From Hymenobacter telluris (GTDB lineage Bacteria > Bacteroidota > Bacteroidia > Cytophagales > Hymenobacteraceae), in contig NZ_JAFLQZ010000021.1 of NCBI RefSeq assembly GCF_017313265.1, forward strand, positions 20,641 to 84,640: DNA of 64,000 nucleotides. Direction: 5' to 3'. The notes below the pieces were generated by a model. That model did not search any database and was not told the origin of the DNA. It worked only from the letters and a program-made list of their open reading frames with translations. The position numbers were made by a program, and so were the translations under genes. Each line of letters begins with the position of its first letter. The stretch's first letter is position 1. This document shows, one piece after another, positions 1-7,387 of the stretch.

Positions 1-278
1 GCGAAGAGCAGCGTAGGCACCAGAATGGCCAGCAGAATAATCAGGCCGCCCATGGTGGGGGTGCCCTTTTTCTCCAGCTGTCCCTGCAACCCCAGGTCGC
101 GCACCGTTTCGCCAATCTGGGCCCGTTGCAACACCCGAATTAAGGGTTTGCCAAAGAACTGGGCAATAATGAGCGAGGTAACTACCGCCAGCGCAGCCCG
201 GAACGTGGTGTACTGAAACACCCCGGTGCCGGGTACGTGATGTACTTTATAGAGGTAGTTGAAGAGGTAATAGAGCAT
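1..278 (-). CDS. mraY: Phospho-N-acetylmuramoyl-pentapeptide transferase MraY, N-terminal part
   Basis: MraY is an inner-membrane enzyme that moves phospho-MurNAc-pentapeptide from UDP to undecaprenyl phosphate, making lipid I. Only the first 92 or so codons are in the window; the rest runs off the left edge. Translating the minus strand from the ATG at 278 gives a hydrophobic N-terminus followed by the family signature KKGTPTMGG and then a membrane segment rich in Leu and Ile. It lies 107 bases downstream of murE on the same strand, the usual order in the division and cell wall cluster. The signature and the position make the call firm. Confidence 0.93.
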   Translation of the reverse strand, partial: MLYYLFNYLYKVHHVPGTGVFQYTTFRAALAVVTSLIIAQFFGKPLIRVLQRAQIGETVRDLGLQGQLEKKGTPTMGGLIILLAILVPTLLF

Positions 279-385
279 GGCGCGAGGTCAGCAGGTTGCA
301 GTCAGGAAATCAAGCAAGCTGCAAAGGTTCCAGTTTTTTAAGGCTCAGCAAGCGTTGTGTTTTTGCAGATTTTGGTGTACGATGG

Positions 386-1873
386 TCATTTTTCCAGTAG
401 CTCGAACATCTCCCGGAGCACTTGCTTATCATCAAACTCAGCCCGAACACCTTGCACTTCCTGGTAGGTTTCGTGGCCCTTGCCAGCTACCAGCACAATG
501 TCGTTGGGGCCGGCCAGCTCCACCGCCCGCCGGATGGCTTCGCGCCGGTCGGGTATGGTTTCCACTCGGGGCAGGTCCTGGGCTTTCACGCCGGCCTGCA
601 TCTGGCGGAGAATTTCCAACGGGTCTTCGAAGCGGGGGTTATCGGAAGTTAGCACCACCTGGTCGGACCCCTGGCAGGCGAGGTTGGCCATGATGGGCCG
701 CTTGCCCCCGTCGCGGTTACCGCCGCAGCCCACCACCGTAATCACCTGCTGGCTGGGCTGGCGAATATCGGCAATGGTATTGAGTACGTTTTCCAGCGCG
801 TCGGGCGTGTGGGCATAGTCGATGATGCCCGTGACGTGGGTATGCGCCGACAACACCGGCTCGAAGCGGCCCGGCGCTGACAGCAGCCCCGACAGAATCG
901 TAAGGACTTCCTGCGGCTCCTCGCCTAGCAACACGGCCGCGCCATACACAGCCAGCAGGTTGTAGGCATTGAACACCCCAATCAGCCGGAACTGCACTTC
1001 TTGCCCATCCACTTCCAGATGCAGGCCGTGCACCGCATTTTCGAGCAGCTTGCCCCGGAAGGTAGCCGCGCTTCGCAACGAGTAAGTTTCGCGGCGGGCG
1101 GCGGTGTTTTGCAGCATCACGATACCGCGCTTGTCGTCGGCGTTGGTGAGAGCAAAGGCCGACTTCGGCAGCCTGTCGAAGAAGCCCTTTTTGGCTTTCA
1201 GATAATTATCGAACGTGCCGTGGTAGTCGAGGTGGTCGTGGGTGAGGTTGGTGAAGATGCCGCCCACGAAGCGCAACGCCGTTACGCGGTGCTGCACCAC
1301 GGCGTGGCTGCTGACTTCCATGCAGGCGTGGGTGCAACCGGCTTCCACCATGCGGGCCAGCAGCTCGTTCAGCCGGATGGCGTCGGGCGTGGTGTGGGTG
1401 GCCGGAATTACTTGCTCGTCAATCTGATTTTGCACCGTGCTCAGCAGGCCGGTGTGGTAGCCCAACTCCCGCAGCAGCTTGTGCAGCAGCGTGGCGCAGG
1501 TGGTTTTGCCGTTGGTACCCGTCACGCCAATGAGTTGCAAGTTCCTTGACGGATGCCCGTAAAACGCCGCCGCCATGTGGGCCATAGCCTCCCCCGAATC
1601 GGGTACCTGCACGTAAGCCGTACCGGACTGCAACTCGGCCGGCAGGTCTTCGCAGATAATCACCGATGCGCCCTGCTCCACCGCTTTCGGCACGAACAAG
1701 TGGCCATCGGTAGCCGCGCCGCGCAAGGCAAAAAACACGAAGCCGGGCGCCGCCTGCCGCGAGTCGAGCGTGAGGGCCTGCACGGGCACGTCGGTGGGGC
1801 CGTGCTGGGATGTTACCGTAACATCGGCCAGCAAGGCAAACAGGGGGAGCGTTATTTCTTTATCGGTTGACAA
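386..1873 (-). CDS. murE: UDP-MurNAc-tripeptide synthetase MurE (meso-DAP-adding)
   Basis: A cytoplasmic Mur ligase of 495 residues, normal for MurE. It adds the third residue of the peptidoglycan stem peptide using ATP. The N-terminal domain binds the UDP substrate. The ATP loop TGTNGKTT is at 118-125, the conserved segment HDHLDYHG near 212-219 precedes the lysine-rich YLKAKKG motif expected to hold the carbamylated lysine, and DNPR sits at 411-414. In this family DNPR marks use of meso-diaminopimelate rather than lysine, so this organism is predicted to have DAP-type peptidoglycan. It lies between ftsI and mraY on the same strand. Confidence 0.96.
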   Translation of the reverse strand: MSTDKEITLPLFALLADVTVTSQHGPTDVPVQALTLDSRQAAPGFVFFALRGAATDGHLFVPKAVEQGASVIICEDLPAELQSGTAYVQVPDSGEAMAHMAAAFYGHPSRNLQLIGVTGTNGKTTCATLLHKLLRELGYHTGLLSTVQNQIDEQVIPATHTTPDAIRLNELLARMVEAGCTHACMEVSSHAVVQHRVTALRFVGGIFTNLTHDHLDYHGTFDNYLKAKKGFFDRLPKSAFALTNADDKRGIVMLQNTAARRETYSLRSAATFRGKLLENAVHGLHLEVDGQEVQFRLIGVFNAYNLLAVYGAAVLLGEEPQEVLTILSGLLSAPGRFEPVLSAHTHVTGIIDYAHTPDALENVLNTIADIRQPSQQVITVVGCGGNRDGGKRPIMANLACQGSDQVVLTSDNPRFEDPLEILRQMQAGVKAQDLPRVETIPDRREAIRRAVELAGPNDIVLVAGKGHETYQEVQGVRAEFDDKQVLREMFELLEK

Positions 1874-1894
1874 GGCTGTTCAGTTGGTTTTGGC

Positions 1895-1932
1895 CCGCAA
1901 AGGGCGCTGAAGTTTCCGCAGAAGGCGCAGAG
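1895..1932. repeat. Short intergenic repeat rich in CGCAGA/CGCAAAG units
   Basis: The gap between ftsI and murE holds a run of related units (CCGCAAAGG, GCGCTGA, TTTCCGCAGAAGGCGC). A close relative with GTTTCCGCAAAGGCGCTGA lies at 19821-19840 in another intergenic gap. Shared sequence in two unrelated gaps suggests an interspersed repeat family; its role is unknown. Confidence 0.45.
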
Positions 1933-1939
1933 TTGTGCG

Positions 1940-4381
1940 TTAGGCTTTTTTGGGCTTACCGTTCGTTGTTTGCTGCGTTATCTGGGTTGGTCTTTTGGTG
2001 GGTTTAGCGTCCGCAGGCTTGGGTTTGGCAGGAGTTGCGGGTTTGCTTTCCGGTTTGCGCGGCTCGGGTTTCTTGGCGGCTTTCTTAGGCTGCGTTGAAG
2101 CATTCGTGCCCTTAGCAGCGGCCATTCTGATTTTGGCTTTGGCCGCCAGCTCGCGGGTCTTAGCCTCCAGGTCGGTGTCAACCGGCGTCAGCAGCTTGTT
2201 TTCAACCAGCTGGCTGGGAGCCGGCGCGACCAGCGGCATTGGGGCCACGGTGCTGCGCTGCCCAATGGGTTCCAGCGCCAAAGTCACTACCGTACCGCGC
2301 CGCACGGCCGCCCCCGCCGCCACCGACTGCGCTTTCACGCGGCCCGTACCCAGCGCGCGAACCCGCAGCCCTCGGTTTTCCAGCAGAAACAGCGCGTCGC
2401 GCAACGTTAAGCCGTGCACATCGGGCACGCGGCCAGGGCGCACGGCCAGCGGCTGAAGCGCCAGTGCAGCGGTGTCATTGGCAGTGGTAACGGGCACCCG
2501 TACCCAGTCTTCATCGGGCGCAACGGTTTCGTTCCGCACCCCAATCTTCTCGAATACCAGCCGCAACTCATCCTGCATACCAGCTTGCACTACCGGCGTT
2601 TTCACGCGGTTGAACGTGGTACGGGCCAGCACCGGGCGCTGGCTGGCAGCATCACGCGCCATGGCTTTGTCGGCCACTTCGCGGAATACGGGTGCGGCCA
2701 CGTCGGCGCCGTAGATGCGGCCTTTCTTGGGCGAATCGACCACCACAATGCACGAATACTTGGGCTTGTCGGCGGGGAAGTAACCGCAGAAGCTGGTGGA
2801 ATAGGTGCGGGTGTAGGCGCCGTTCTTGAACTTCCAGGCGGTACCGGTTTTGCCGGCAATGCTGAAGTCGGGGGAGCGGATGCTGCGGGCGGTACCTTCC
2901 GTTACCACGCCTTCCATCATGGCTTTCACCTTGGCCAGGGTTTCGTCGGAACAGATTTTGGGGTTGAGCACCACGGGCTCGAAGTGCTCCAGCACCTTAT
3001 CCACCTGCTTGATTTCCTTGACAATCATGGGCTGCATTTTCACGCCGCCATTGGCCACGGCATTGTAGAAGGCCAGGGTTTGCAGCGGCGCCAGCTTCAG
3101 TTCATACCCGATGCTCATGGTAGTGAGCGAAGTACGGCTCCACGACCGGTCCTGGGGGTCTTTCACGTAGGGCCGCGCCTCGCCGGCCATCTGGAAGCCC
3201 AGCGGCTTGTGCAAGCCAAACCGCTTCAGATAATCGGTGTACTTGCTGGGGTTCTTGCTGAACTGCGCGTCCACGAGCATAGCTACGCCAATGTTGCTGG
3301 ACTTCTCGAACACCTGCTTCACGGTGATTTTGCCGTAGCCGTGCGAGTCGGTTTTCACGGCGCCGCCAATGTATTTGCGGCCGGGGCCGGTATCCACCAT
3401 GTCGTCGAGCGTCATTTCGGGGTTGTCCTCCAGAATGGCCATCATCGAGGCCAGCTTGAAGGTGGAGCCCGGCTCGGTACGGCCCTGGTCGGCAATGGCG
3501 TAGTTGTAATCTTCGCGGTAGATGCCCTCATCTACTTTGCCCAGGTTAGCCACGGCCTTGATGGCGCCGGTTTGCACTTCCATCAGAATCACGCAGCCGT
3601 ATTGGGCATTGTTGTCTACCAACGACTTGTAAAGGGCGTTTTCGGCAACGTCCTGCAGGTTGATGTCGAGCGTGGTTTGGACATCATAGCCATCAATTGG
3701 CTTGATTTCGGTGCCATCGTAGATGGGTTTGTTGCCGCCGGGCAGCCGCTCGAACAGGGCCTCGCCGTCTTTGCCGGCTAGGTGGCGGTTGAAGGTGAAT
3801 TCTAGTCCTGCGCCGTTCTTGTCTTCATTCACGAAGCCAATGGTGCGTTGCGCCAGCCCGCCAAATGGCCGGAAACGCTTGTCCACTTTCTCGAAGATGA
3901 CTCCGCCCTTGTTTTTGCCGGCCCGGAAAATCGGCCAAGCGGCTAGCTCTTTCTTTTCCTGGAAGTTGATCTGCCGCGAGTTTAGCCGCAGGTACCGTGC
4001 ATGTGAGTTGTACGCATTCTGGAGCTTGCGCTTGTATTCCTGCTTACTTCGGTCGCTGAAAAAGCGTGAGAGCAGCCCAGCCAGCGAGTCCACTTTGCTG
4101 GTAAATAGCTGTTTATCCACTACGCTTGGGTCCCAGGCCACCCGGAAAAAGGGCAGCGAAGTCGCCATGATGCTCTTGCCATCATCGGCCACAATAGAGC
4201 CGCGGGTGGCAAATACCGGCTGGTACACCACGCGGCGCTCCTGTTCTAGCGCACGCCACTTCTCTCCTTCTTTGAACTGGATGTTGGATATCTTCCAGAC
4301 AATAGCCGCCGAGAACAGGCAGACGCCCAGAAACGCCAACCGCACCCGCGTGACAATGGATTTTTTAACGCTTCCTTTCAT
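1940..4381 (-). CDS. ftsI: Division-specific penicillin-binding protein FtsI/PBP3 with PASTA domain
   Basis: A class B penicillin-binding protein of 813 residues, the septal transpeptidase. I start it at the ATG at 4381 (MKGSVKKS), which places a single membrane anchor close to the N-terminus; the reading frame stays open to 4432 but that extension is unlikely. Then follow the dimerisation domain and the transpeptidase domain with the active-site STFK (about 306-309), SSN (about 361) and KTGT (about 511). A PASTA domain covers roughly 675-730. The last 80 or so residues are a Lys/Pro/Ala-rich tail, longer than in typical FtsI. Its start overlaps the end of the ftsL-like gene by 17 bases, which suggests translational coupling. 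Confidence 0.95.
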   Translation of the reverse strand: MKGSVKKSIVTRVRLAFLGVCLFSAAIVWKISNIQFKEGEKWRALEQERRVVYQPVFATRGSIVADDGKSIMATSLPFFRVAWDPSVVDKQLFTSKVDSLAGLLSRFFSDRSKQEYKRKLQNAYNSHARYLRLNSRQINFQEKKELAAWPIFRAGKNKGGVIFEKVDKRFRPFGGLAQRTIGFVNEDKNGAGLEFTFNRHLAGKDGEALFERLPGGNKPIYDGTEIKPIDGYDVQTTLDINLQDVAENALYKSLVDNNAQYGCVILMEVQTGAIKAVANLGKVDEGIYREDYNYAIADQGRTEPGSTFKLASMMAILEDNPEMTLDDMVDTGPGRKYIGGAVKTDSHGYGKITVKQVFEKSSNIGVAMLVDAQFSKNPSKYTDYLKRFGLHKPLGFQMAGEARPYVKDPQDRSWSRTSLTTMSIGYELKLAPLQTLAFYNAVANGGVKMQPMIVKEIKQVDKVLEHFEPVVLNPKICSDETLAKVKAMMEGVVTEGTARSIRSPDFSIAGKTGTAWKFKNGAYTRTYSTSFCGYFPADKPKYSCIVVVDSPKKGRIYGADVAAPVFREVADKAMARDAASQRPVLARTTFNRVKTPVVQAGMQDELRLVFEKIGVRNETVAPDEDWVRVPVTTANDTAALALQPLAVRPGRVPDVHGLTLRDALFLLENRGLRVRALGTGRVKAQSVAAGAAVRRGTVVTLALEPIGQRSTVAPMPLVAPAPSQLVENKLLTPVDTDLEAKTRELAAKAKIRMAAAKGTNASTQPKKAAKKPEPRKPESKPATPAKPKPADAKPTKRPTQITQQTTNGKPKKA

Positions 4382-5102
4382 TGCGACGAGGCGTAGCGGT
4401 GGAGTGTTCAGCAGCAGGCTCGCCAGTGGCATCGGTACCGATAGGCACGGGCGGCGCTCCTACTTCAATGTTCATCGAGTCGATAGGCGCAACGGGCACG
4501 GCGTGCCGGAGCGAGTCACGCAGGGCGCGGGCAGCCAACGAGTCGGCTGTCAGGATGGGCACTAGGTCCAGAGAAGCTTCATCGAGGCGGCCCGAGGGCA
4601 CTTCGATGCGGAAGGGCGGCGAGGAGCTTTCCACCAAACCGTAGGCGGCCACCTTGCGGGCCACTTCGCTTTGCTTGCTGGCCTCCATGTAGTCGGATTT
4701 CAACGTGGTGTAGTCGGCGCGCAAGTCCTCATTTTCCAGCTTCAGCTTCTGAATCGCGCGGTTCATGCGGGTGGCATAGTGCGTGTTGCCGATGTAGAGC
4801 AGAATCAGGAACATCACGAACAGCACGTGCGGCAGGTACCGCACCGGCAACCCCTCCCGAAACAGGCCATCCATGCGCGTAACCCGATCGAGCAGCGTGA
4901 ATACGCTCCAGGAACTACGCGGGGCTGCTGGCTGTGGTGCAGCCTGTGAGGCCTTCTGTTCCGGCTTGGGACGCGGCGCGGGCTCCAGCCGGGGCGCGGG
5001 TGGCGCTACTGGCTCTGGGGCCCCCACAAACTCCGGCACCACGGCGCGGGGCGCATTGGTGCGGGGCTGCTTTGCTACGGGTTTTATTGTATTGGTAGCC
5101 AT
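4365..5102 (-). CDS. ftsL: FtsL-like bitopic division protein
   Basis: A 245-residue protein in the slot where ftsL is found, between rsmH and ftsI. The first 75 residues are a Pro/Ala-rich cytoplasmic part. One membrane segment (LPHVLFVMFLILLYIG) is followed by a leucine-zipper-like coiled coil of about 45 residues (QKLKLENEDLRADYTTLKSD). This is the FtsL/FtsB layout, and Bacteroidota FtsL-like proteins often have long tails of this kind. In the divisome, FtsL pairs with FtsB-type partners and activates FtsW-FtsI. Identity rests on layout and neighbours more than on sequence motifs. The gap to rsmH is 3 bases. Confidence 0.8.
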   Translation of the reverse strand: MATNTIKPVAKQPRTNAPRAVVPEFVGAPEPVAPPAPRLEPAPRPKPEQKASQAAPQPAAPRSSWSVFTLLDRVTRMDGLFREGLPVRYLPHVLFVMFLILLYIGNTHYATRMNRAIQKLKLENEDLRADYTTLKSDYMEASKQSEVARKVAAYGLVESSSPPFRIEVPSGRLDEASLDLVPILTADSLAARALRDSLRHAVPVAPIDSMNIEVGAPPVPIGTDATGEPAAEHSTATPRRNERKR

Positions 5103-5105
5103 GAC

Positions 5106-6038
5106 TTAATTCTTAATTGCGATGCGCAGCTTCGCACTTCGGGCGCGGCTGTTGGTAGCCACTTCGTCGGCGGAAGCTTCCACCGGCTTGCGGGTTAGTA
5201 CGTCGAAGGGCTGGTTGGTATTGCCGAACAGGTCTTTATCGGCTTCGCCGAAGAATTTACCCTTGGCCATAAAGTTCTTCACCAGCCGGTCTTCCAGGGA
5301 GTGGTAGCTCATCACCACCAGCCGGCCACCGGGCCTTAGTACCTTGGCCGTATCCGACAACATATCTTGTAAGACCTTCATTTCGTCGTTGGCTTCGATG
5401 CGCAACGCCTGAAATACCTGCGCCAGATATTTGTTTTCCTTGCCGCGTGGCGTACAGCTGGCAATGGCCTTTTTCAGCTCGGCAATGGTGCTGATGGTTT
5501 GGCCACGCCGCGCCGAGGCCACCGTTTGGGCCAGCGTGCGGGCGTTGGTCACCTCGCCGTACATCCCAAAAATGCGGTGCAAATCCGCTTCCGGGTATTC
5601 GTTGATAATATCGGCCGCCGTAGCACCATCCTCGGCGTTCATGCGCATATCCAGCGGCCCATCGAAGCGGGTGCTGAAGCCACGCTCCGGGGTATCAAAC
5701 TGGTGCGACGACACGCCCAAATCGGCCAGCAGGCCATCAACGGGCAAGGCGCCGGCCGCCTGCAACTCGGCGTGCAGGTCGCGGAAATTGGCCCGAATGA
5801 AGGTGAACTGCGGGCGGGCCAGCTTGGCGGCTTCGCGCTCGGCATCCGCATCCTGGTCGAAGCTGTAGAGGTGGCCGGTGGTGAGGTGCTCCAGAATGCG
5901 GGCCGAGTGGCCGCCACCCCCGAAGGTTACGTCCACGTAGCGGCCGCCGGGCTGAAGCTGCAAGGCCTCCAGGCACTCGCGCAGCATCACCGGGCGGTGG
6001 TAGGCGGTATCGTTGAGGTAGTCGGTGGGGTTGCTCAT
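5106..6038 (-). CDS. rsmH: 16S rRNA (cytosine-1402-N4)-methyltransferase RsmH
   Basis: RsmH (MraW) methylates C1402 in the ribosomal P site. The frame is open to 6158, but the ATG at 6038 is preferred: it gives 310 residues, the usual family length, begins just before the conserved YHRPVML segment, and overlaps the mraZ stop as ATGA. The SAM-binding loop is visible as VDVTFGGGGHSARIL, followed by FDQD; further family signatures are LADLGVSSHQFD, RGFSTRFDGPLDMRM and SYHSLEDRLVK. The ATGA overlap suggests mraZ and rsmH are translated together. Confidence 0.96.
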   Translation of the reverse strand: MSNPTDYLNDTAYHRPVMLRECLEALQLQPGGRYVDVTFGGGGHSARILEHLTTGHLYSFDQDADAEREAAKLARPQFTFIRANFRDLHAELQAAGALPVDGLLADLGVSSHQFDTPERGFSTRFDGPLDMRMNAEDGATAADIINEYPEADLHRIFGMYGEVTNARTLAQTVASARRGQTISTIAELKKAIASCTPRGKENKYLAQVFQALRIEANDEMKVLQDMLSDTAKVLRPGGRLVVMSYHSLEDRLVKNFMAKGKFFGEADKDLFGNTNQPFDVLTRKPVEASADEVATNSRARSAKLRIAIKN

Positions 6039-6508
6039 GCGGCCAAAGGGCCGCTTGGGCCAGTTTCGGTGGTAAGGAATTTCTGGGCCAGCTTCGAGAA
6101 GCTCTGCTGGTCCTTGATTAGGTACTCGTCGTAACGCGTGGGGTCCCATATTTCGCATCGGTTGCCCAGCCCCACAATGATGGCCTCCTTCTCGATGCCG
6201 GAGTAGCGCACCATGGTGCGGGGCAGCATAAACCGCCCAATGGTGTCCAGCTCTACTTCAGTCATGCCCCGGAAGAAGTTGCGCTGAAACTGCCGGTATT
6301 CCTCGTTGAACTCATCCAGCGCCATCACCTTGTCGTGAATGATGCGCCACGATTCGCGGGGGTACAGTACCAGGCAAGGCTCGAATCCGCGCACCAATAC
6401 CAACTGGTTGCCGGAGGCTTCCGGCAGGTTGCCTTTCACCTTGGCCGGCAGCACCAGCCTCCCTTTCGGGTCCAGCTTGCATTCATATTCGCCGGAGAGC
6501 AGGTTCAT
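6035..6508 (-). CDS. mraZ: Division/cell wall cluster transcriptional regulator MraZ
   Basis: MraZ is a SpoVT/AbrB-type DNA-binding protein that usually opens and represses the dcw operon. The ATG at 6508 gives 157 residues beginning MNLLSGEYECKLDPKGRL, matching the family start; the longer open frame to 6601 would put a non-family tail in front and would cover the promoter. Two AbrB-like halves are visible: DPKGRLVLPAKVK near the start and DTIGRFMLPRTMVRY near residue 85. As first gene of the cluster it probably regulates itself and the genes behind it. Confidence 0.94.
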   Translation of the reverse strand: MNLLSGEYECKLDPKGRLVLPAKVKGNLPEASGNQLVLVRGFEPCLVLYPRESWRIIHDKVMALDEFNEEYRQFQRNFFRGMTEVELDTIGRFMLPRTMVRYSGIEKEAIIVGLGNRCEIWDPTRYDEYLIKDQQSFSKLAQKFLTTETGPSGPLAA

Positions 6509-6541
6509 GGGTTGGGGAAAGGCAGTAGGGAGGGATGCTAG

Positions 6542-6572
6542 CAAAAGTACGTAATGCCTCAGAAAAGGCAAC
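6542..6572 (-). promoter_or_regulatory. Bacteroidota-type promoter of the mraZ operon
   Basis: On the minus strand, GTTG (6569-6572) is followed after exactly 19 bases by TACTTTTG (6542-6549). The Bacteroidota primary sigma factor consensus is TTTG-N19-TAnnTTTG, so the -7 box is a full match and the -33 box matches in three of four bases. It ends 34 bases before the mraZ start, and no gene lies between. Confidence 0.7.
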
Positions 6573-6767
6573 CACGATTTACCATTTTCTACCACTTCCA
6601 CGAAAGGTCGTTTCCAAGCAATAGAGCCTATATTTTAAGCACTCCGCTCTCATATTGCCTTTGCAAACCGCTTACTACTTGCTTGCTTGCCAAAATGGCA
6701 GTCTTATAATTTCTATGATTAATACCCTACAGGATTTGTTGTTGTACTCCTCCCAACCTTGCGCAGT

Positions 6768-6805
6768 GTGCGGAATCGTGTACTTGCAGCGGCCGGATTC
6801 CGCAC
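6768..6805. promoter_or_regulatory. Inverted repeat upstream of the metal-uptake genes
   Basis: GTGCGGAATC (6768-6777) and GATTCCGCAC (6796-6805) are perfect 10-base arms with an 18-base spacer. It sits just upstream of the small Cys/His protein gene and could be an operator for a metal regulator or an RNA hairpin. There is no T-tract, so it is not a simple terminator. Confidence 0.4.
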
Positions 6806-6841
6806 CTTCCGGTTAAGTTCGTGGTTTGTATCTTTGTGACT

Positions 6842-7291
6842 GTGAAGCGTCCTCTCTCTCATCGGTTGTTCAGCGTGTGGCTGGCTCTGCTTGTGCTCAC
6901 CGCCTCGGTGGGCATGACGGTGCAGCAGCACGTGTGCCGGGAGAGTGGCAGCCGGACGGCTTCGGTGGTTTTCACTACGCCCCAGCACCGCTGCCCAGCG
7001 CCCAAGCCAGCCTCGGAACAGCATACCCCTTCCAGGCATGCCAAGCTGAAAGGTGCGTGCTGCGAGTTTAGCGCGCACCTGCACAAGCTGGACGCTCCTA
7101 CCCCGGAGCTAACGTGGGCGAAACTCCTGCCTACACCCTTCGTGGCGGTGTGCGAGCCAACTTTCTCGTGGCCCACACTCCCGCCCGTTCTGTTGATTGC
7201 GCAAGCTGAGGCCTGGCATGCCGCCGACAGCTCGCCGCCTTTACGAGCGGGCCGGACGCTTCTTACATTTATCGGAGTGCTAGTGATTTAG
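6842..7291 (+). CDS. Small secreted Cys/His protein, HYC_CC_PP-like
   Basis: About 149 residues from the GTG at 6842, chosen because it puts two or three basic residues (VKRPLSHR) directly before a hydrophobic export segment (LFSVWLALLVLTASVGMTV). The frame opens at a GTG at 6821, but that would add non-signal-like residues. After the signal come HVC, then a CC pair in KGACCEFSAHLHK, then a Pro-rich tail, the pattern of the small HYC_CC_PP proteins that Bacteroidota place in front of metal-related TonB receptors. Role unproven; metal binding in the periplasm is plausible. A TATCTTTG box at 6829-6836 overlaps the upstream start, which also argues for the later one. Confidence 0.65.
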   Translation: MKRPLSHRLFSVWLALLVLTASVGMTVQQHVCRESGSRTASVVFTTPQHRCPAPKPASEQHTPSRHAKLKGACCEFSAHLHKLDAPTPELTWAKLLPTPFVAVCEPTFSWPTLPPVLLIAQAEAWHAADSSPPLRAGRTLLTFIGVLVI

Positions 7292-7387
7292 CATTCGTTT
7301 CCACTAGCCTAGCAGGCTGGCAAGAAAAGCTGTGCTATATAGGCATTAGCTTATTTTCTTTGGAATGAATGCTAACTTACCATCACT

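Noticed and set aside
2414..3781. A 455-codon plus-strand frame opposite ftsI
   Set aside because: Its product is His/Gly/Val-rich without domain pattern, and the minus strand here encodes all FtsI catalytic motifs. High GC makes long antisense frames common.
6829..6836. TATCTTTG as a full promoter of the small Cys/His protein gene
   Set aside because: The -7 box fits, but the base positions 19 upstream read CTTC and do not match a -33 box; kept only as an argument for the start codon.
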